This document shows positions 1-8,752 of a DNA stretch of 64,000 bases, piece after piece. Location: positions 2,604,001 to 2,668,000 of the forward strand of contig OZ245881.1 in assembly GCA_965229505.1 (NCBI GenBank). Reading direction: 5' to 3'. The translations under genes and the position numbers were made by a program. Under the pieces are notes generated by a model. It was given only the letters and a program-made list of their open reading frames with translations, made no database searches and was not told the origin of the DNA. Numbering within the stretch: position 1 is the first letter of the stretch; each line of letters opens with the position of its first letter. The DNA is from UBA6059 sp040219045 (GTDB taxonomy: Bacteria; Bacteroidota; Bacteroidia; Cytophagales; Cyclobacteriaceae).

Positions 1-58
1 TTAATCAGACATTCTTTTATAAGTCCTGTATTGGCTAAATTACATCATATTTCAATGT

Positions 59-982
59 ATGAATCAATTGACATCTCCTATTTCAATTTTCGTTTACAAG
101 AGACCTGAACATACCCAAAGAACGTTAAAATCATTGGCTAGAAATGTAGGAGCCAGCAAATCAGATGTAATAGTATATTCTGATGGATTTAAATCAAAGG
201 AAGATGAAACTGGGGTGAGACAAGTTAGGGAGCTAATCCGGTTGCCCGAATGGATGAAATCATTTGGTACTTTTACTGTTATTGAGAGGAGATCGAACTT
301 AGGTCTTGCAACCTCAATTATTTCTGGCCTTAACGAAACATTCAAAAATCATCCATCGACAATTGTACTTGAAGATGACATTGAGACTCATCCTCGTTTT
401 CTTGAATATATGAATGCTGGTTTGGACTTTTACAACGACCACCCCAATGTTGGATCTATAAATTCTTGGATGAGATCGATCATAGGCTTGCCACAATTTA
501 TGCTAATTCCTGGGGGTGATTGTTGGGGGTGGGCTACCTGGAGAAAGAAATGGAAATTATTTGAACCAGATTCTGCCGAACTGATTAGATTGATTCGAGG
601 ACATCCACTAAGAAAAAGGTTGGAAAAAGACTGGATTAATCTGTTAATTGAAAATGAACGTGGTAATAATGACTCGTGGCACATTCGTTGGCTAATATCA
701 CAAATTATCAACGACCAATATGGGCTTTTTCCAGGAAAATCGATGATTAGGAATATAGGCATGGACGGTTCTGGAACACATTTTAAGACCTCAATTCAGG
801 TCAAATTTGATAGTTGGGAAGAATTTGATTCGGATTTCAGTTTCCCTTTGCTATCTAGTCCATCAAATGGAATAGCATATAATAAAATCCGCCATGACCG
901 CTTAAAAAAGAGGATGTTGCATCAATTATCTGTACAAAAATCCTTGATAACGAAAACGCTGAGAAATGTATTTCAATCTTAA
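59..982 (+). CDS. GT-A fold glycosyltransferase
   Basis: Predicted cytoplasmic glycosyltransferase of 307 residues that would add a sugar to a surface glycan. The N-terminus (PISIFVYKRPEHTQRTL) resembles nucleotide-sugar-binding GT-A enzymes. The acidic motif VLEDDIETHPRFLEYM near residue 105 is the expected metal/nucleotide-sugar site. The aromatic stretch GGDCWGWATWRKKW near residue 150 is typical of the GNT-I/GT2-like sugar transferases found in bacterial glycan clusters. It starts at ATG and its 3' end overlaps the next gene by 17 bp, so it is co-transcribed with the acyltransferase. Donor and acceptor cannot be inferred. The locus may continue to the left of the window. Confidence 0.8.
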   Translation: MNQLTSPISIFVYKRPEHTQRTLKSLARNVGASKSDVIVYSDGFKSKEDETGVRQVRELIRLPEWMKSFGTFTVIERRSNLGLATSIISGLNETFKNHPSTIVLEDDIETHPRFLEYMNAGLDFYNDHPNVGSINSWMRSIIGLPQFMLIPGGDCWGWATWRKKWKLFEPDSAELIRLIRGHPLRKRLEKDWINLLIENERGNNDSWHIRWLISQIINDQYGLFPGKSMIRNIGMDGSGTHFKTSIQVKFDSWEEFDSDFSFPLLSSPSNGIAYNKIRHDRLKKRMLHQLSVQKSLITKTLRNVFQS

Positions 983-1490
983 TAGATTGCGCTACTCTGT
1001 TAATAGAAATATTGAATTAGGAAAAAGCACATTGATTTCTCCTGAAGCAAAAATTCAGGTACTGAACGGGGGGTCAGTAATAATTGGAAGCAACACCGAA
1101 ATTCACCAATATTCAATGCTTTTCACTTATGGCGGAAATATTAAAATAGGAGATGATTGTAGCATAAATCCTTTTTGTGTGTTGTACGGTCATGGGGGTT
1201 TAACAATCGGGAATAAAGTGAGAATAGCATGCCATACAGTAATTATTCCTGCGAATCATGATTATCGAGATATGAGCAAACCGATAATGGAGCAACCAGA
1301 ATCGCGAAAGGGAATTTCTATAATGGACGATGTTTGGATTGGAGCGGGATCAAAGATTCTTGATGGCGTTTCAATTGGCAAGGGGAGCGTGGTTGGTGCT
1401 GGATCGGTTGTCACTAAATCAATACCCGAGTATAGTATAGTGGCTGGAGTTCCGGCTCGGATCATAAAAATGAGAGGTGAAGCGGGTTAG
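966..1490 (+). CDS. Hexapeptide-repeat acyltransferase
   Basis: Likely O- or N-acetyltransferase of the left-handed beta-helix family (WbbJ/maltose-acetyltransferase type), 174 residues, transferring an acetyl group from acetyl-CoA to a sugar. Hexapeptide repeats run through the protein (IKIGDDCSINPFCVLYG, LTIGNKVRIACHTVII). The C-terminus carries the family block IGAGSKILDGVSIGKGSVVGAG followed by VTKSIPEYSIVAGVPARIIK. The motif NHDYRD near residue 97 holds the probable catalytic histidine. It overlaps the upstream glycosyltransferase by 17 bp and the downstream methyltransferase by 14 bp, which suggests tight translational coupling and action on the same glycan. The exact substrate is unknown. 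Confidence 0.87.
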   Translation: MYFNLNRLRYSVNRNIELGKSTLISPEAKIQVLNGGSVIIGSNTEIHQYSMLFTYGGNIKIGDDCSINPFCVLYGHGGLTIGNKVRIACHTVIIPANHDYRDMSKPIMEQPESRKGISIMDDVWIGAGSKILDGVSIGKGSVVGAGSVVTKSIPEYSIVAGVPARIIKMRGEAG

Positions 1491-2064
1491 GAAGTATTTT
1501 TCTTATTGGGAAACCAAATATTGGCTTTTCAAGAATCGATTGAATGAAGCGAATTCGCTATTTACTCACTTGACGCTTGAAGAGAAAAAAGCACTTCATG
1601 GTTTGGCAGGCCAAATTCCGGCTAACGGTATCTGTGTGGAAATTGGAAGTTTCATTGGGGCCTCCTCAATATTTCTGGCCTCTGGAGCAAAAAAAGGGAC
1701 AGTTTATTGCATAGACACATGGCAAAATGATGCAATGACTGAAGGAAGAAAAGATACGTTTGAAGAGTTCTGTAGAAATACAAAGAGATTTAAAGATCGA
1801 ATTGTTCCGAAAAGAGGATATTCAATCGAGTTAGCAAAGACTTTTGATATGAAGGCTGATTTGATTTTTTTTGATGGAGACCATTCTTATGACGGAATCA
1901 AAGGAGACTGGGATTCTTGGAAGGGATACTTAAAGGAAGATGCTTGGGTGATTTTTCATGATATTGGTTGGGCTGAAGGTGTTCAAAGAGTTATTGAGGA
2001 TGAAATAAAGCCTATAGCAAAGCAATCTGATTCACTTCCGAATTTATATTGGGCCCGTATTTAA
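1477..2064 (+). CDS. Class I SAM-dependent methyltransferase
   Basis: Protein of 195 residues of the Methyltransf_24/cephalosporin-hydroxylase-like type. The SAM-binding motif I is VEIGSFIGASSIFLASGA near residue 53, followed by an acidic strand end (VYCIDTW). A second acidic motif, LIFFDGDHSYDGIKGDW, near residue 130 and IFHDIGWAEGV near residue 160 are characteristic of small-molecule or sugar O-methyltransferases in glycan loci. The start is GTG inside the end of the acyltransferase gene, so translation is probably coupled. It probably methylates a sugar of the polysaccharide; this is inferred from context only. Confidence 0.8.
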   Translation: MKRVRKYFSYWETKYWLFKNRLNEANSLFTHLTLEEKKALHGLAGQIPANGICVEIGSFIGASSIFLASGAKKGTVYCIDTWQNDAMTEGRKDTFEEFCRNTKRFKDRIVPKRGYSIELAKTFDMKADLIFFDGDHSYDGIKGDWDSWKGYLKEDAWVIFHDIGWAEGVQRVIEDEIKPIAKQSDSLPNLYWARI

Positions 2065-2077
2065 GAAAGAATAGAGG

Positions 2078-3019
2078 TTGGTTTCCATAGTCATTCCCAC
2101 ATACAATAGATGTTTTAGTCTTAACCTGACGATACAATCAATCTATGACTCTTGCGACACAGAGAAATTTGAGTTAATTATTTGTGACAATAACTCCACA
2201 GATGACACAGATCGGGTTGTGGCAGATTTTAAGGATAATCATGAAAATATCCGGTACGTGCTGGTGCTCAGTCCAGGCCTTCATGAAGGAAGAAATAGAG
2301 GTCTTATGGAGTCCAAATTCGATATCATTTCTTATTTGGATGATGACGTCATCGTCAAAAAGGGTTGGCTGGAGGCCGTAATTGAGAGTTTTCAAGATTA
2401 TGAAGCGGCACTCGTAGGAGGGAAGGTATTGCCGAATTTTCTTTCTGATCCACCAGATTGGATTTTAGATAGATGGGAGCAAGATAAGATGATCCCTGAA
2501 ATTAGTGTAATTGACCATGGAGACGAACTTATTGAAATTCCTCCAAACTACGTTTTTGGATGTAACTTCTCTGTATTAAAGAGCATAGTGATTGACGCGA
2601 AAGGCTTTCACCCTGATGGCATGCCTGGTCACCAAGCCTATTTTAGGGGTGATGGGGAATCTTACATCTCTGAATATGTAGAACAACATGGATTCAAGTG
2701 TCTCTATCACCCTGAAGCTAGTGTATTACATGAGGTCTCTGAAATCCGCATGACTATAGAGTACTTTGCTCAAAGGTCTTTTCGAGAAGGAATAACTTAC
2801 TCATACGTCCATCTTCGGAATAATTCACTAGATATAATCTTCCTTTTAAGAAAGCTCTATTCTTTCTTGAGGTTAAAATTGGCTTTACAATCACCTGACT
2901 TGCAAGAAAGTCAGCGACTGAATTTCTTAAAAGGGTTCATTCTTCATCATTGGAATTGCATTATTAGACCCAAACTTTTGAAATGGACCAGACAACCTTC
3001 ATATCTTGTGATGAAATGA
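2078..3019 (+). CDS. Family 2 glycosyltransferase
   Basis: Inverting GT2-type glycosyltransferase, 313 residues. The N-terminus VSIVIPTYNRCFSLNLTIQS and the NSTDDTDRVV segment form the nucleotide-sugar pocket. SYLDDDVIVKKGWLEA near residue 90 is the DxD metal site. GRNRGLMES before it is also typical of the family. The start is TTG, 13 bp after the methyltransferase stop; the reading frame begins directly with the family N-terminus, so no longer start is needed. It is the last gene of the first tight run (59-3019), before a 280-bp gap. Confidence 0.86.
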   Translation: MVSIVIPTYNRCFSLNLTIQSIYDSCDTEKFELIICDNNSTDDTDRVVADFKDNHENIRYVLVLSPGLHEGRNRGLMESKFDIISYLDDDVIVKKGWLEAVIESFQDYEAALVGGKVLPNFLSDPPDWILDRWEQDKMIPEISVIDHGDELIEIPPNYVFGCNFSVLKSIVIDAKGFHPDGMPGHQAYFRGDGESYISEYVEQHGFKCLYHPEASVLHEVSEIRMTIEYFAQRSFREGITYSYVHLRNNSLDIIFLLRKLYSFLRLKLALQSPDLQESQRLNFLKGFILHHWNCIIRPKLLKWTRQPSYLVMK

Positions 3020-3300
3020 CTAAAAGGATTGTGAACCTCCAAGATAAATCAACTGATCTTGGAGTAATGCACTTGATCCTCCTTTTATTGGGCCGAATAG
3101 CAGTAAATTGAAGTATAGATTTGAAGGAGCTATACTCAGTGCAATGACAAAACAATCATAGCAATAGGTCTAAGGGAGTGACATGATTAAAATGCAGCAC
3201 TTTCGATTTTAAACAATATTGAAAACCTTGGCACGGATTTAGAAACATCAACCGGTTAACTTCTAGCAGACAAGTAAGGTTTAACTTTTTGCATAAAACT

Positions 3301-3699
3301 ATGATAGAGAAGGTTCTTCTAAGCAATATGGAACTAGCTGCGTTAATCATCAGAACCAGCTTTACAAGGGATGGAATTGAGTTTTTTACTCCAAATGATT
3401 TCTCGCAGCAACTAGGATATATGAATAGACCTAAAGGTTATGAAATTGAACCACACATGCACATCCTTCATGAAAGGAAGGTAACCATGACTCAAGAAGT
3501 TCTGCTGATTAAATCAGGCAAGGTTAAAATCAATTTTTATGATCTTGATAAAACTCCTTTAGAATCAAAGGTTCTGGAAACTGGCGATGTGATCTTGTTA
3601 GCTAATGGCGGACACGGATTTGAAATGTTAGAGGCTACTGAGATGATAGAAGTCAAACAAGGCCCTTATATGGGAGATCAAGACAAGCAGAGATTCTAA
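3301..3699 (+). CDS. Cupin-like small protein
   Basis: Small protein of about 133 residues with a probable single cupin beta-barrel. A histidine pair in EIEPHMHILHERKV is followed by EVLLIKSGKVKINFYD and LETGDVILLANGGHGFEML, the usual order of the two cupin motifs. Cupins of this size in glycan loci are sugar ketoisomerases/epimerases or uncharacterised helpers next to FkbM and DegT genes, as here. An in-frame TTG at 3289 would add four residues; ATG at 3301 is preferred and ATG at 3328 is also possible. The next gene starts 2 bp downstream. The function is not established. Confidence 0.68.
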   Translation: MIEKVLLSNMELAALIIRTSFTRDGIEFFTPNDFSQQLGYMNRPKGYEIEPHMHILHERKVTMTQEVLLIKSGKVKINFYDLDKTPLESKVLETGDVILLANGGHGFEMLEATEMIEVKQGPYMGDQDKQRF

Positions 3700-3701
3700 T
3701 A

Positions 3702-4577
3702 ATGATAAGACTAATTAAATCCGTTCTTAGAAAAATTGGAAACAATCTGTTCTCGATTGAAACTAGAGATGAAAGACTTGATTTGATCCATCAACAGAAT
3801 CAAGTACAAATTGTGCAAACTTTTAAATCAGCCATCGCTAATGGAAATGTTCCTATCATTGAAGAAGTTGGATTCAAGTTATTCAGCCAATTCGAGGAAG
3901 ATGGAATCCTTTTGTATCTGTTTACCATATTAGGAAGCAAAACTAAAATCTTCGTTGATATTGGTGCCAATGACGCACTTAACAGCAACTGTGCGAACCT
4001 GGCCATTAATTGGGGATGGCATGGCCTTTTCATTGAGGGAGATGATTCGATTCTTGACAAAGGCAGACAGTTTTATCGTAACGACATACGCACGGCTTTA
4101 CACCCACCTATTTTTAAGCAAGGATTGGTAAATGCTGAGAATATCAATAATATTATTGAATCTGAAGGCCTTGGAGGAGAAATTGATTTGCTGAACATTG
4201 ATATTGACGGTAACGATTTTTGGGTTTGGAAGGCTATAGAAGTAATAGATCCCCGAGTTGTAATAATTGAAACACATGTTGAATTCGGGGATCGGTCAAT
4301 TGTTGTCCCGTATGATCCAGATTATGTCTACCCCGGTAAGCATGCTCAATATCATGGTGCAAGCCCCAAGGCCATGATTAAACTTGGGGAAGAGAAAGGA
4401 TATCGCCTTGTTGCAACGAATCGTCTTGGTTTCAATTTCATTTTTGTAAAAGAATCGGAAGGTCATGCGGATATTCTTCCATCTATAGCAGTTGAAAGAA
4501 TTCTTGCCATTCCAAGAAATTTAGAAAGAAAAATGCTCGTTAAAGAAATAGAAGATTGGGATTATATTAACTACTGA
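3702..4577 (+). CDS. FkbM-like methyltransferase
   Basis: Protein of 291 residues related to FkbM-type SAM-dependent O-methyltransferases. Motif I is FVDIGANDALNSNCANLA near residue 86; HGLFIEGDD follows as the ribose-binding acidic strand. DLLNIDIDGNDFWVWKAI near residue 165 matches the IDVEG-like block of the family, and VVIIETHVEFG follows it. The N-terminal 60 residues are not recognisable. It lies 2 bp after the cupin gene and 1 bp before the aminotransferase gene, so the three form one operon. It likely methylates a sugar or a sugar precursor (inference). Confidence 0.78.
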   Translation: MIRLIKSVLRKIGNNLFSIETRDERLDLIHQQNQVQIVQTFKSAIANGNVPIIEEVGFKLFSQFEEDGILLYLFTILGSKTKIFVDIGANDALNSNCANLAINWGWHGLFIEGDDSILDKGRQFYRNDIRTALHPPIFKQGLVNAENINNIIESEGLGGEIDLLNIDIDGNDFWVWKAIEVIDPRVVIIETHVEFGDRSIVVPYDPDYVYPGKHAQYHGASPKAMIKLGEEKGYRLVATNRLGFNFIFVKESEGHADILPSIAVERILAIPRNLERKMLVKEIEDWDYINY

Positions 4578-4578
4578 A

Positions 4579-5691
4579 ATGATTCCTGTAAATACTCCTT
4601 TGCTTCACGGAAATGAAAAGAAATACGTAACCGAGTGTATAGAAACGGGCTGGATATCAAGTGAAGGACCTTTTGTTGGCCAATTCGAACAGGCTTTTTC
4701 AAAATACGTGAATAGAGATTTTGGCATTGCCGTTTCTAATGGTTCAGCTGCTTTAGATATCGCATTGCAAGCAATTGATTTAAATCCTGGGGACGAGGTG
4801 ATCGTTCCGACCTTTTGCATAATTTCTCCAGCTAATTCAGTTATTCGTCAAGGCGGTCGGCCAGTTTTTGTCGATACGGAACCTCATGGGTTCAACGTTG
4901 ATGTAAACGCGATTGAAGTCCAAATCACAAATAAAACAAGGGCAATAATTGTAGCACATATATACAACTTCCCTGTCGATATGGACCCCATCATGTGTCT
5001 GTGTGAAAAGTACAACTTGATATTAATAGAAGATGCTGCAGAACTTATTGGTGGATCCTATAAAGGACGAATATGTGGCTCGTTTGGTTCACTGAGTACA
5101 TTCAGCTTCTATCCTAATAAGCATATCACAACCGGAGAGGGGGGTATGGTATGCACAGATGACCCACAACTGGCTGAAAGATGTAAAAGCATTCGAAACC
5201 TGTGTTTTCAGCCTACAAGGAGATTTGTCCACAATGAAATAGGGTGGAATTATCGCTTAACGAATATGCAGGCCGCCTTAGGGTTGGCTCAACTCGAGCG
5301 AGTCAACGAACATCTGAGCAGAAAAAGAGAAATTGGTCAATTATATTCTAAATACTTGAAGGAATTAGACTGTTTCCTTTTACCTCAAGATAAAAATGAA
5401 TTCGCAGAGAATCTTTATTGGGTATACCCAATAGTGCTAAATGATCAGGCCAATTTCACTAATACGGACTTGCAGGACTTTCTTACCTCTAAAAAAATTG
5501 GAACCAGACCATTTTTCTATCCCTTGCATTTGCAGCCCGTATTCAATTATCTCACTGATAACAGAGTATTAGAAAACTCTGAAAAGCTATACAATAGAGG
5601 CTTTTACATCCCTTCCGGATTAGGTCTCACAGATGACAACATTAAAGAAGTGTCGTCTTCCATTCATGAATTTGTTGATTCAAAGTCATGA
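4579..5691 (+). CDS. DegT/DnrJ/EryC1/StrS sugar aminotransferase
   Basis: PLP-dependent aminotransferase of 370 residues that would convert a nucleotide-linked keto-sugar to an amino sugar. Visible family marks are the start MIPVNTPLLHGNEKKYV, the substrate/PLP segment SNGSAALDIALQAI near residue 54, GDEVIVPTFCIISPANSV, the EDAAELIGGSYKG block near residue 153, and SFYPNKHITTGEGGMV, in which Lys181 is the Schiff-base lysine. Length is usual for the family. It starts 1 bp after the FkbM-like gene and overlaps the next methyltransferase by 4 bp (ATGA). EDAAE replaces the commoner EDAAQA/EDAAHA, a mild variation. Confidence 0.92.
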   Translation: MIPVNTPLLHGNEKKYVTECIETGWISSEGPFVGQFEQAFSKYVNRDFGIAVSNGSAALDIALQAIDLNPGDEVIVPTFCIISPANSVIRQGGRPVFVDTEPHGFNVDVNAIEVQITNKTRAIIVAHIYNFPVDMDPIMCLCEKYNLILIEDAAELIGGSYKGRICGSFGSLSTFSFYPNKHITTGEGGMVCTDDPQLAERCKSIRNLCFQPTRRFVHNEIGWNYRLTNMQAALGLAQLERVNEHLSRKREIGQLYSKYLKELDCFLLPQDKNEFAENLYWVYPIVLNDQANFTNTDLQDFLTSKKIGTRPFFYPLHLQPVFNYLTDNRVLENSEKLYNRGFYIPSGLGLTDDNIKEVSSSIHEFVDSKS

Positions 5692-6431
5692 ACATTTTTA
5701 ATTCATATGGCAGGTACTACGACCTATTCTATGCTGATAAGAATTATTCTAAAGAAGTAGATTTTATAAAAGGTCTGATTAAAAGGTTTCAGAAGAAAGA
5801 ATCAACTACACTCCTTGATATTGGTTGTGGTACTGGAAAGCATATTTCTTTGCTTTCTGACTCTTTTAAATGCACTGGAGTGGACACATCTGAGCAGATG
5901 ATACAGAAGGCCAGGAGTCTATATGGGAATCAGGCTGAATTTTTGGTGGGATCATCTGATAAAATAGATTTCCAAAGTGACTTTGACATTGTAACTGCCT
6001 TGTTTCATGTTGCAAGTTACTGGTCAAGCAATGCGTTGCTCCACGACAGTTTTCAAAAAATACATAGCGCATTGGAACCAAGCGGGCTCTTTATCTTTGA
6101 CTATTGGTATGGTCCCGGAGTTTTGACCCTGAAGCCTGAAAACAGACATTATGTTAAAGGCAATAAACCGGAGCGAGTGATCAAACTCGTAACTTCTAAT
6201 CATATATCTGACCAAAATCAAGTAGATGTGGAATACGATATTTATGTGGAGAGATCAGGTGGGTTAGATCATTTTAATGAACACCACCTGATGAGATATT
6301 TCTCTATACCTGAAATCGAATTTATGGCTGCAAATGTAGGTTTTGAGATTTTACACCACGCTGGATGGTTGAGTGAAGAATACCCAACAAAGGAGTCATG
6401 GGCAGGTATAACGGTTCTAAGTAAGAGGTGA
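5688..6431 (+). CDS. Class I SAM-dependent methyltransferase
   Basis: Methyltransferase of 247 residues (Methyltransf_11/25 type). Motif I is LLDIGCGTGKHISLL near residue 43; the following CTGVDTSEQMIQKAR is motif II. DIVTALFHVASYW near residue 95 and SGLFIFDYWYGPGV near residue 130 complete the fold. The product resembles the N,N-dimethyltransferases and O-methyltransferases that often follow sugar aminotransferases, so a methylated amino sugar is plausible. The start overlaps the aminotransferase stop (ATGA) and its own stop overlaps the next start (GTGA), showing chained translational coupling. Confidence 0.83.
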   Translation: MNIFNSYGRYYDLFYADKNYSKEVDFIKGLIKRFQKKESTTLLDIGCGTGKHISLLSDSFKCTGVDTSEQMIQKARSLYGNQAEFLVGSSDKIDFQSDFDIVTALFHVASYWSSNALLHDSFQKIHSALEPSGLFIFDYWYGPGVLTLKPENRHYVKGNKPERVIKLVTSNHISDQNQVDVEYDIYVERSGGLDHFNEHHLMRYFSIPEIEFMAANVGFEILHHAGWLSEEYPTKESWAGITVLSKR

Positions 6432-7567
6432 AAGTAGGTATTTACACAGGTACTATTACGCCCACTGAAGGGGGAGGGTTCACTTACCTGGACTCTATTC
6501 TTGAGGCCTTTGAAAGTCTCCAGCAGCATGAAATCATCATCTTAGGATATGTCAACCATCGCTCAGGTTCCCTGCCCTACCATCGGCTATCCAACCCCAG
6601 CTTGCTTAGAAGGATGGCTAAGAAATTGAAAAACAAAGGACGTTCAATCTCCAATTTACAAGTAACAGCAGAAATCCTCGAAATAGACCTAATCTGGTTT
6701 CCTATATATGAAATGGAGGAAGTGAGCATACCCTATGTCATGACTGTATGGGATGTTCAACATAGGGTTTATCCGTTTTTCCCGGAGTTTCAAGGAGCAT
6801 GGAGGAACAGAGAAAAAAGACTGCTGGAATGCCTACCTCGAGCATCTTTTATTGTTACCGGGACTGAGTATGGGAAAAGGCAGCTAGAAAAGCTTTACAA
6901 TATAGAGCCAGGTAAGGCGAAGGTTATTCCCTTCGCTACACCGTCTGATTGTCTGAGAAAATCAGACTTTGTTGGCGAAATAGACAATATATGTCGATTT
7001 AATTTGCCAAAAGAGTATTTCATATTCCCGGCTCAATTCTGGGCGCATAAAAACCACATTGCAATTATCAAGGCTCTAGCGATTCTTCGTGATCGAGGTA
7101 AGAAATGTCATGTTGTTTTTACGGGAGCAGAAAAAGGAAATTGGGAGAGCCTCAAACAGAGAATTGAAAAAAGAAATCTCGAATCTCAAGTGCATAACCT
7201 TGGCTTTGTCAACCGTGACGAGCTTATAGAGCTTTATCTTAACTCAAGCGGCTTGATTTTCCCATCTCTTTTTGGGCCGGACAATATTCCTCCCTTGGAA
7301 GCGATGGCACTGAGAAAACCAGTTTTGACTGGTGACATACCTGGAGTTAGAGATCAACTTCAAAATAACGCCGTTTATTTTGACACCCTTGCTCCTCAAG
7401 ATTTGGCCAATAAAGTTGAGAGTTTGCTTGAAAATGGACCTAAAAATGACAGAATTGAAAACGCGAAAAAATTTGCTGCTAAACTTGATACAGAAATGTT
7501 AGCTAAAAAGATTAATGGCATATTGGATAGCTTTTCACCATATCTGGATTCTTGGAAGGAGAACTAA
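6428..7567 (+). CDS. Family 4 glycosyltransferase
   Basis: Retaining GT-B glycosyltransferase, 379 residues. The N-terminal domain starts MKVGIYTGTITPTEGGGFTY with the usual glycine-rich loop. The C-terminal domain includes YFIFPAQFWAHKNH near residue 200 and the donor-binding stretch SGLIFPSLFGPDNIPPLEAM with the conserved glutamate. The start is GTG, overlapping the upstream stop by 4 bp. It ends the plus-strand run; the next genes are on the other strand, and a short gap separates it from the pseudogene. Confidence 0.86.
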   Translation: MKVGIYTGTITPTEGGGFTYLDSILEAFESLQQHEIIILGYVNHRSGSLPYHRLSNPSLLRRMAKKLKNKGRSISNLQVTAEILEIDLIWFPIYEMEEVSIPYVMTVWDVQHRVYPFFPEFQGAWRNREKRLLECLPRASFIVTGTEYGKRQLEKLYNIEPGKAKVIPFATPSDCLRKSDFVGEIDNICRFNLPKEYFIFPAQFWAHKNHIAIIKALAILRDRGKKCHVVFTGAEKGNWESLKQRIEKRNLESQVHNLGFVNRDELIELYLNSSGLIFPSLFGPDNIPPLEAMALRKPVLTGDIPGVRDQLQNNAVYFDTLAPQDLANKVESLLENGPKNDRIENAKKFAAKLDTEMLAKKINGILDSFSPYLDSWKEN

Positions 7568-7598
7568 AACAGGTTCTTGTAAACCCGATTGAATTCAT

Positions 7599-8752
7599 TC
7601 ACAGAAAACTGATTTTTATATTATGAAAAGTGCTGAGTTCTATTAGAGGGTAAAGGTGCAGGTTACGAAAATGTCTTGGGCGCATCTCGGAACTCAGGAG
7701 TCTAACATCCCCAATATCATTACCTATAACTTCGAGTCCCATCGCCATCATCTCTCCCATCTTCACAGCGGATGACGCCTTCTTGGAATACACTGGTTTG
7801 ATAAAAAATGCCCAGGGTACAAATCGATAAATGAAGAGGCACTTTGTTCCGTGGAGAAGACGTAATTCTTAGCTGGTCTTGATCAATACCCAACCGATGA
7901 GCAGCATTAAGGATCATACGGGGATATTCTTTGGTCACAAAGAGGAAAGCTGTTCCTAGGTGTTTCTTGATATTCCTGCAAATAAAGCAACATCTCGTCC
8001 AATAAATGCCATGTGTCCAAACTCCCGAGGTAAACAAGCACGTGCTCAGCTTTTTCCAAATCTAATGCCCTCTTTAAGGCCAGCTGATCTGTCGTTTTGA
8101 TCTTTTTGGGGTTAAAAAGTTCTAAATCTATTGCGCAGGGAATCACGGTAATTTTTTCTTCTGACCTGACCTGGCGCTTTTCCCTGGAAGAGATTACCTG
8201 AGACGATTTCCGCCTTCCCCTCATGAGTCAGACTAATCACGTGATCGGCTCCTTGCATCATGGCTATTTCCTTTTTCTTAAAGAATCGGTAAATACTTTG
8301 GTAAAGGAGATTTGACAAGGGCCATAATCCGCCATCCATCCGTTCATTTGCCCAGAAACCCCTAATATCAAACAGGAATTTTACCCCGAATCGTTCTTTT
8401 AGTTTCAGCCCGACAAGTCCGGCCAGATAGCTTCTGGCATGCACAAGAGAAATATTCTGCTCGCTCACTAATCGCTTGGACGCCCGTCACATGGTTCTAA
8501 GGTCCCAACGGGTAAATAAAATCGGTGTTTTTTATGATAGACTTTGGGGTGCCAACGGCTGGGGTGACCGGAAATGAGTTTTCGGAGAGTTTCTTCTTCC
8601 TGTCTATAGTTGACCGGTTTCTCAAAACTTATAATGTCGAATCCCTCATTGCAGAGCCCCAGGAGGTAAGGCAATACCTGTGACTGACCCAAAGGATCTG
8701 TAATCCCATCGTAAGAAAGGTAGATTACAGAATTTACTGATGGTTCATTCAA
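7599..8752 (-). pseudogene. Frameshifted family 4 glycosyltransferase pseudogene
   Basis: A decayed glycosyltransferase, read in order from 8752 downwards in changing frames. The first piece (8752-8468) has VIYLSYDGITDPLGQSQ. The second (8468-8112) has FLFDIRGFWANERMDGGLW and DHVISLTHEGKAEI. The third (8224-7907) has LVYLGSLDTWHLLDEML. The fourth (8037-7720) has FVTKEYPRMILNAAHRLGI. The fifth (7793-7599) has YSKKASSAVKMGEMMAMGLE. These align in the same order with the intact gene at 17108-18349 (YDGLTDPLGQSQ, FDMRGFWADERVDGGLW, YLGSLGTWYLVEEML, FSKAASAPTKMAEIISMG). At least four frameshifts are needed, and about 60 C-terminal residues are missing. The start would be TTG overlapping the upstream stop. 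Confidence 0.88.
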
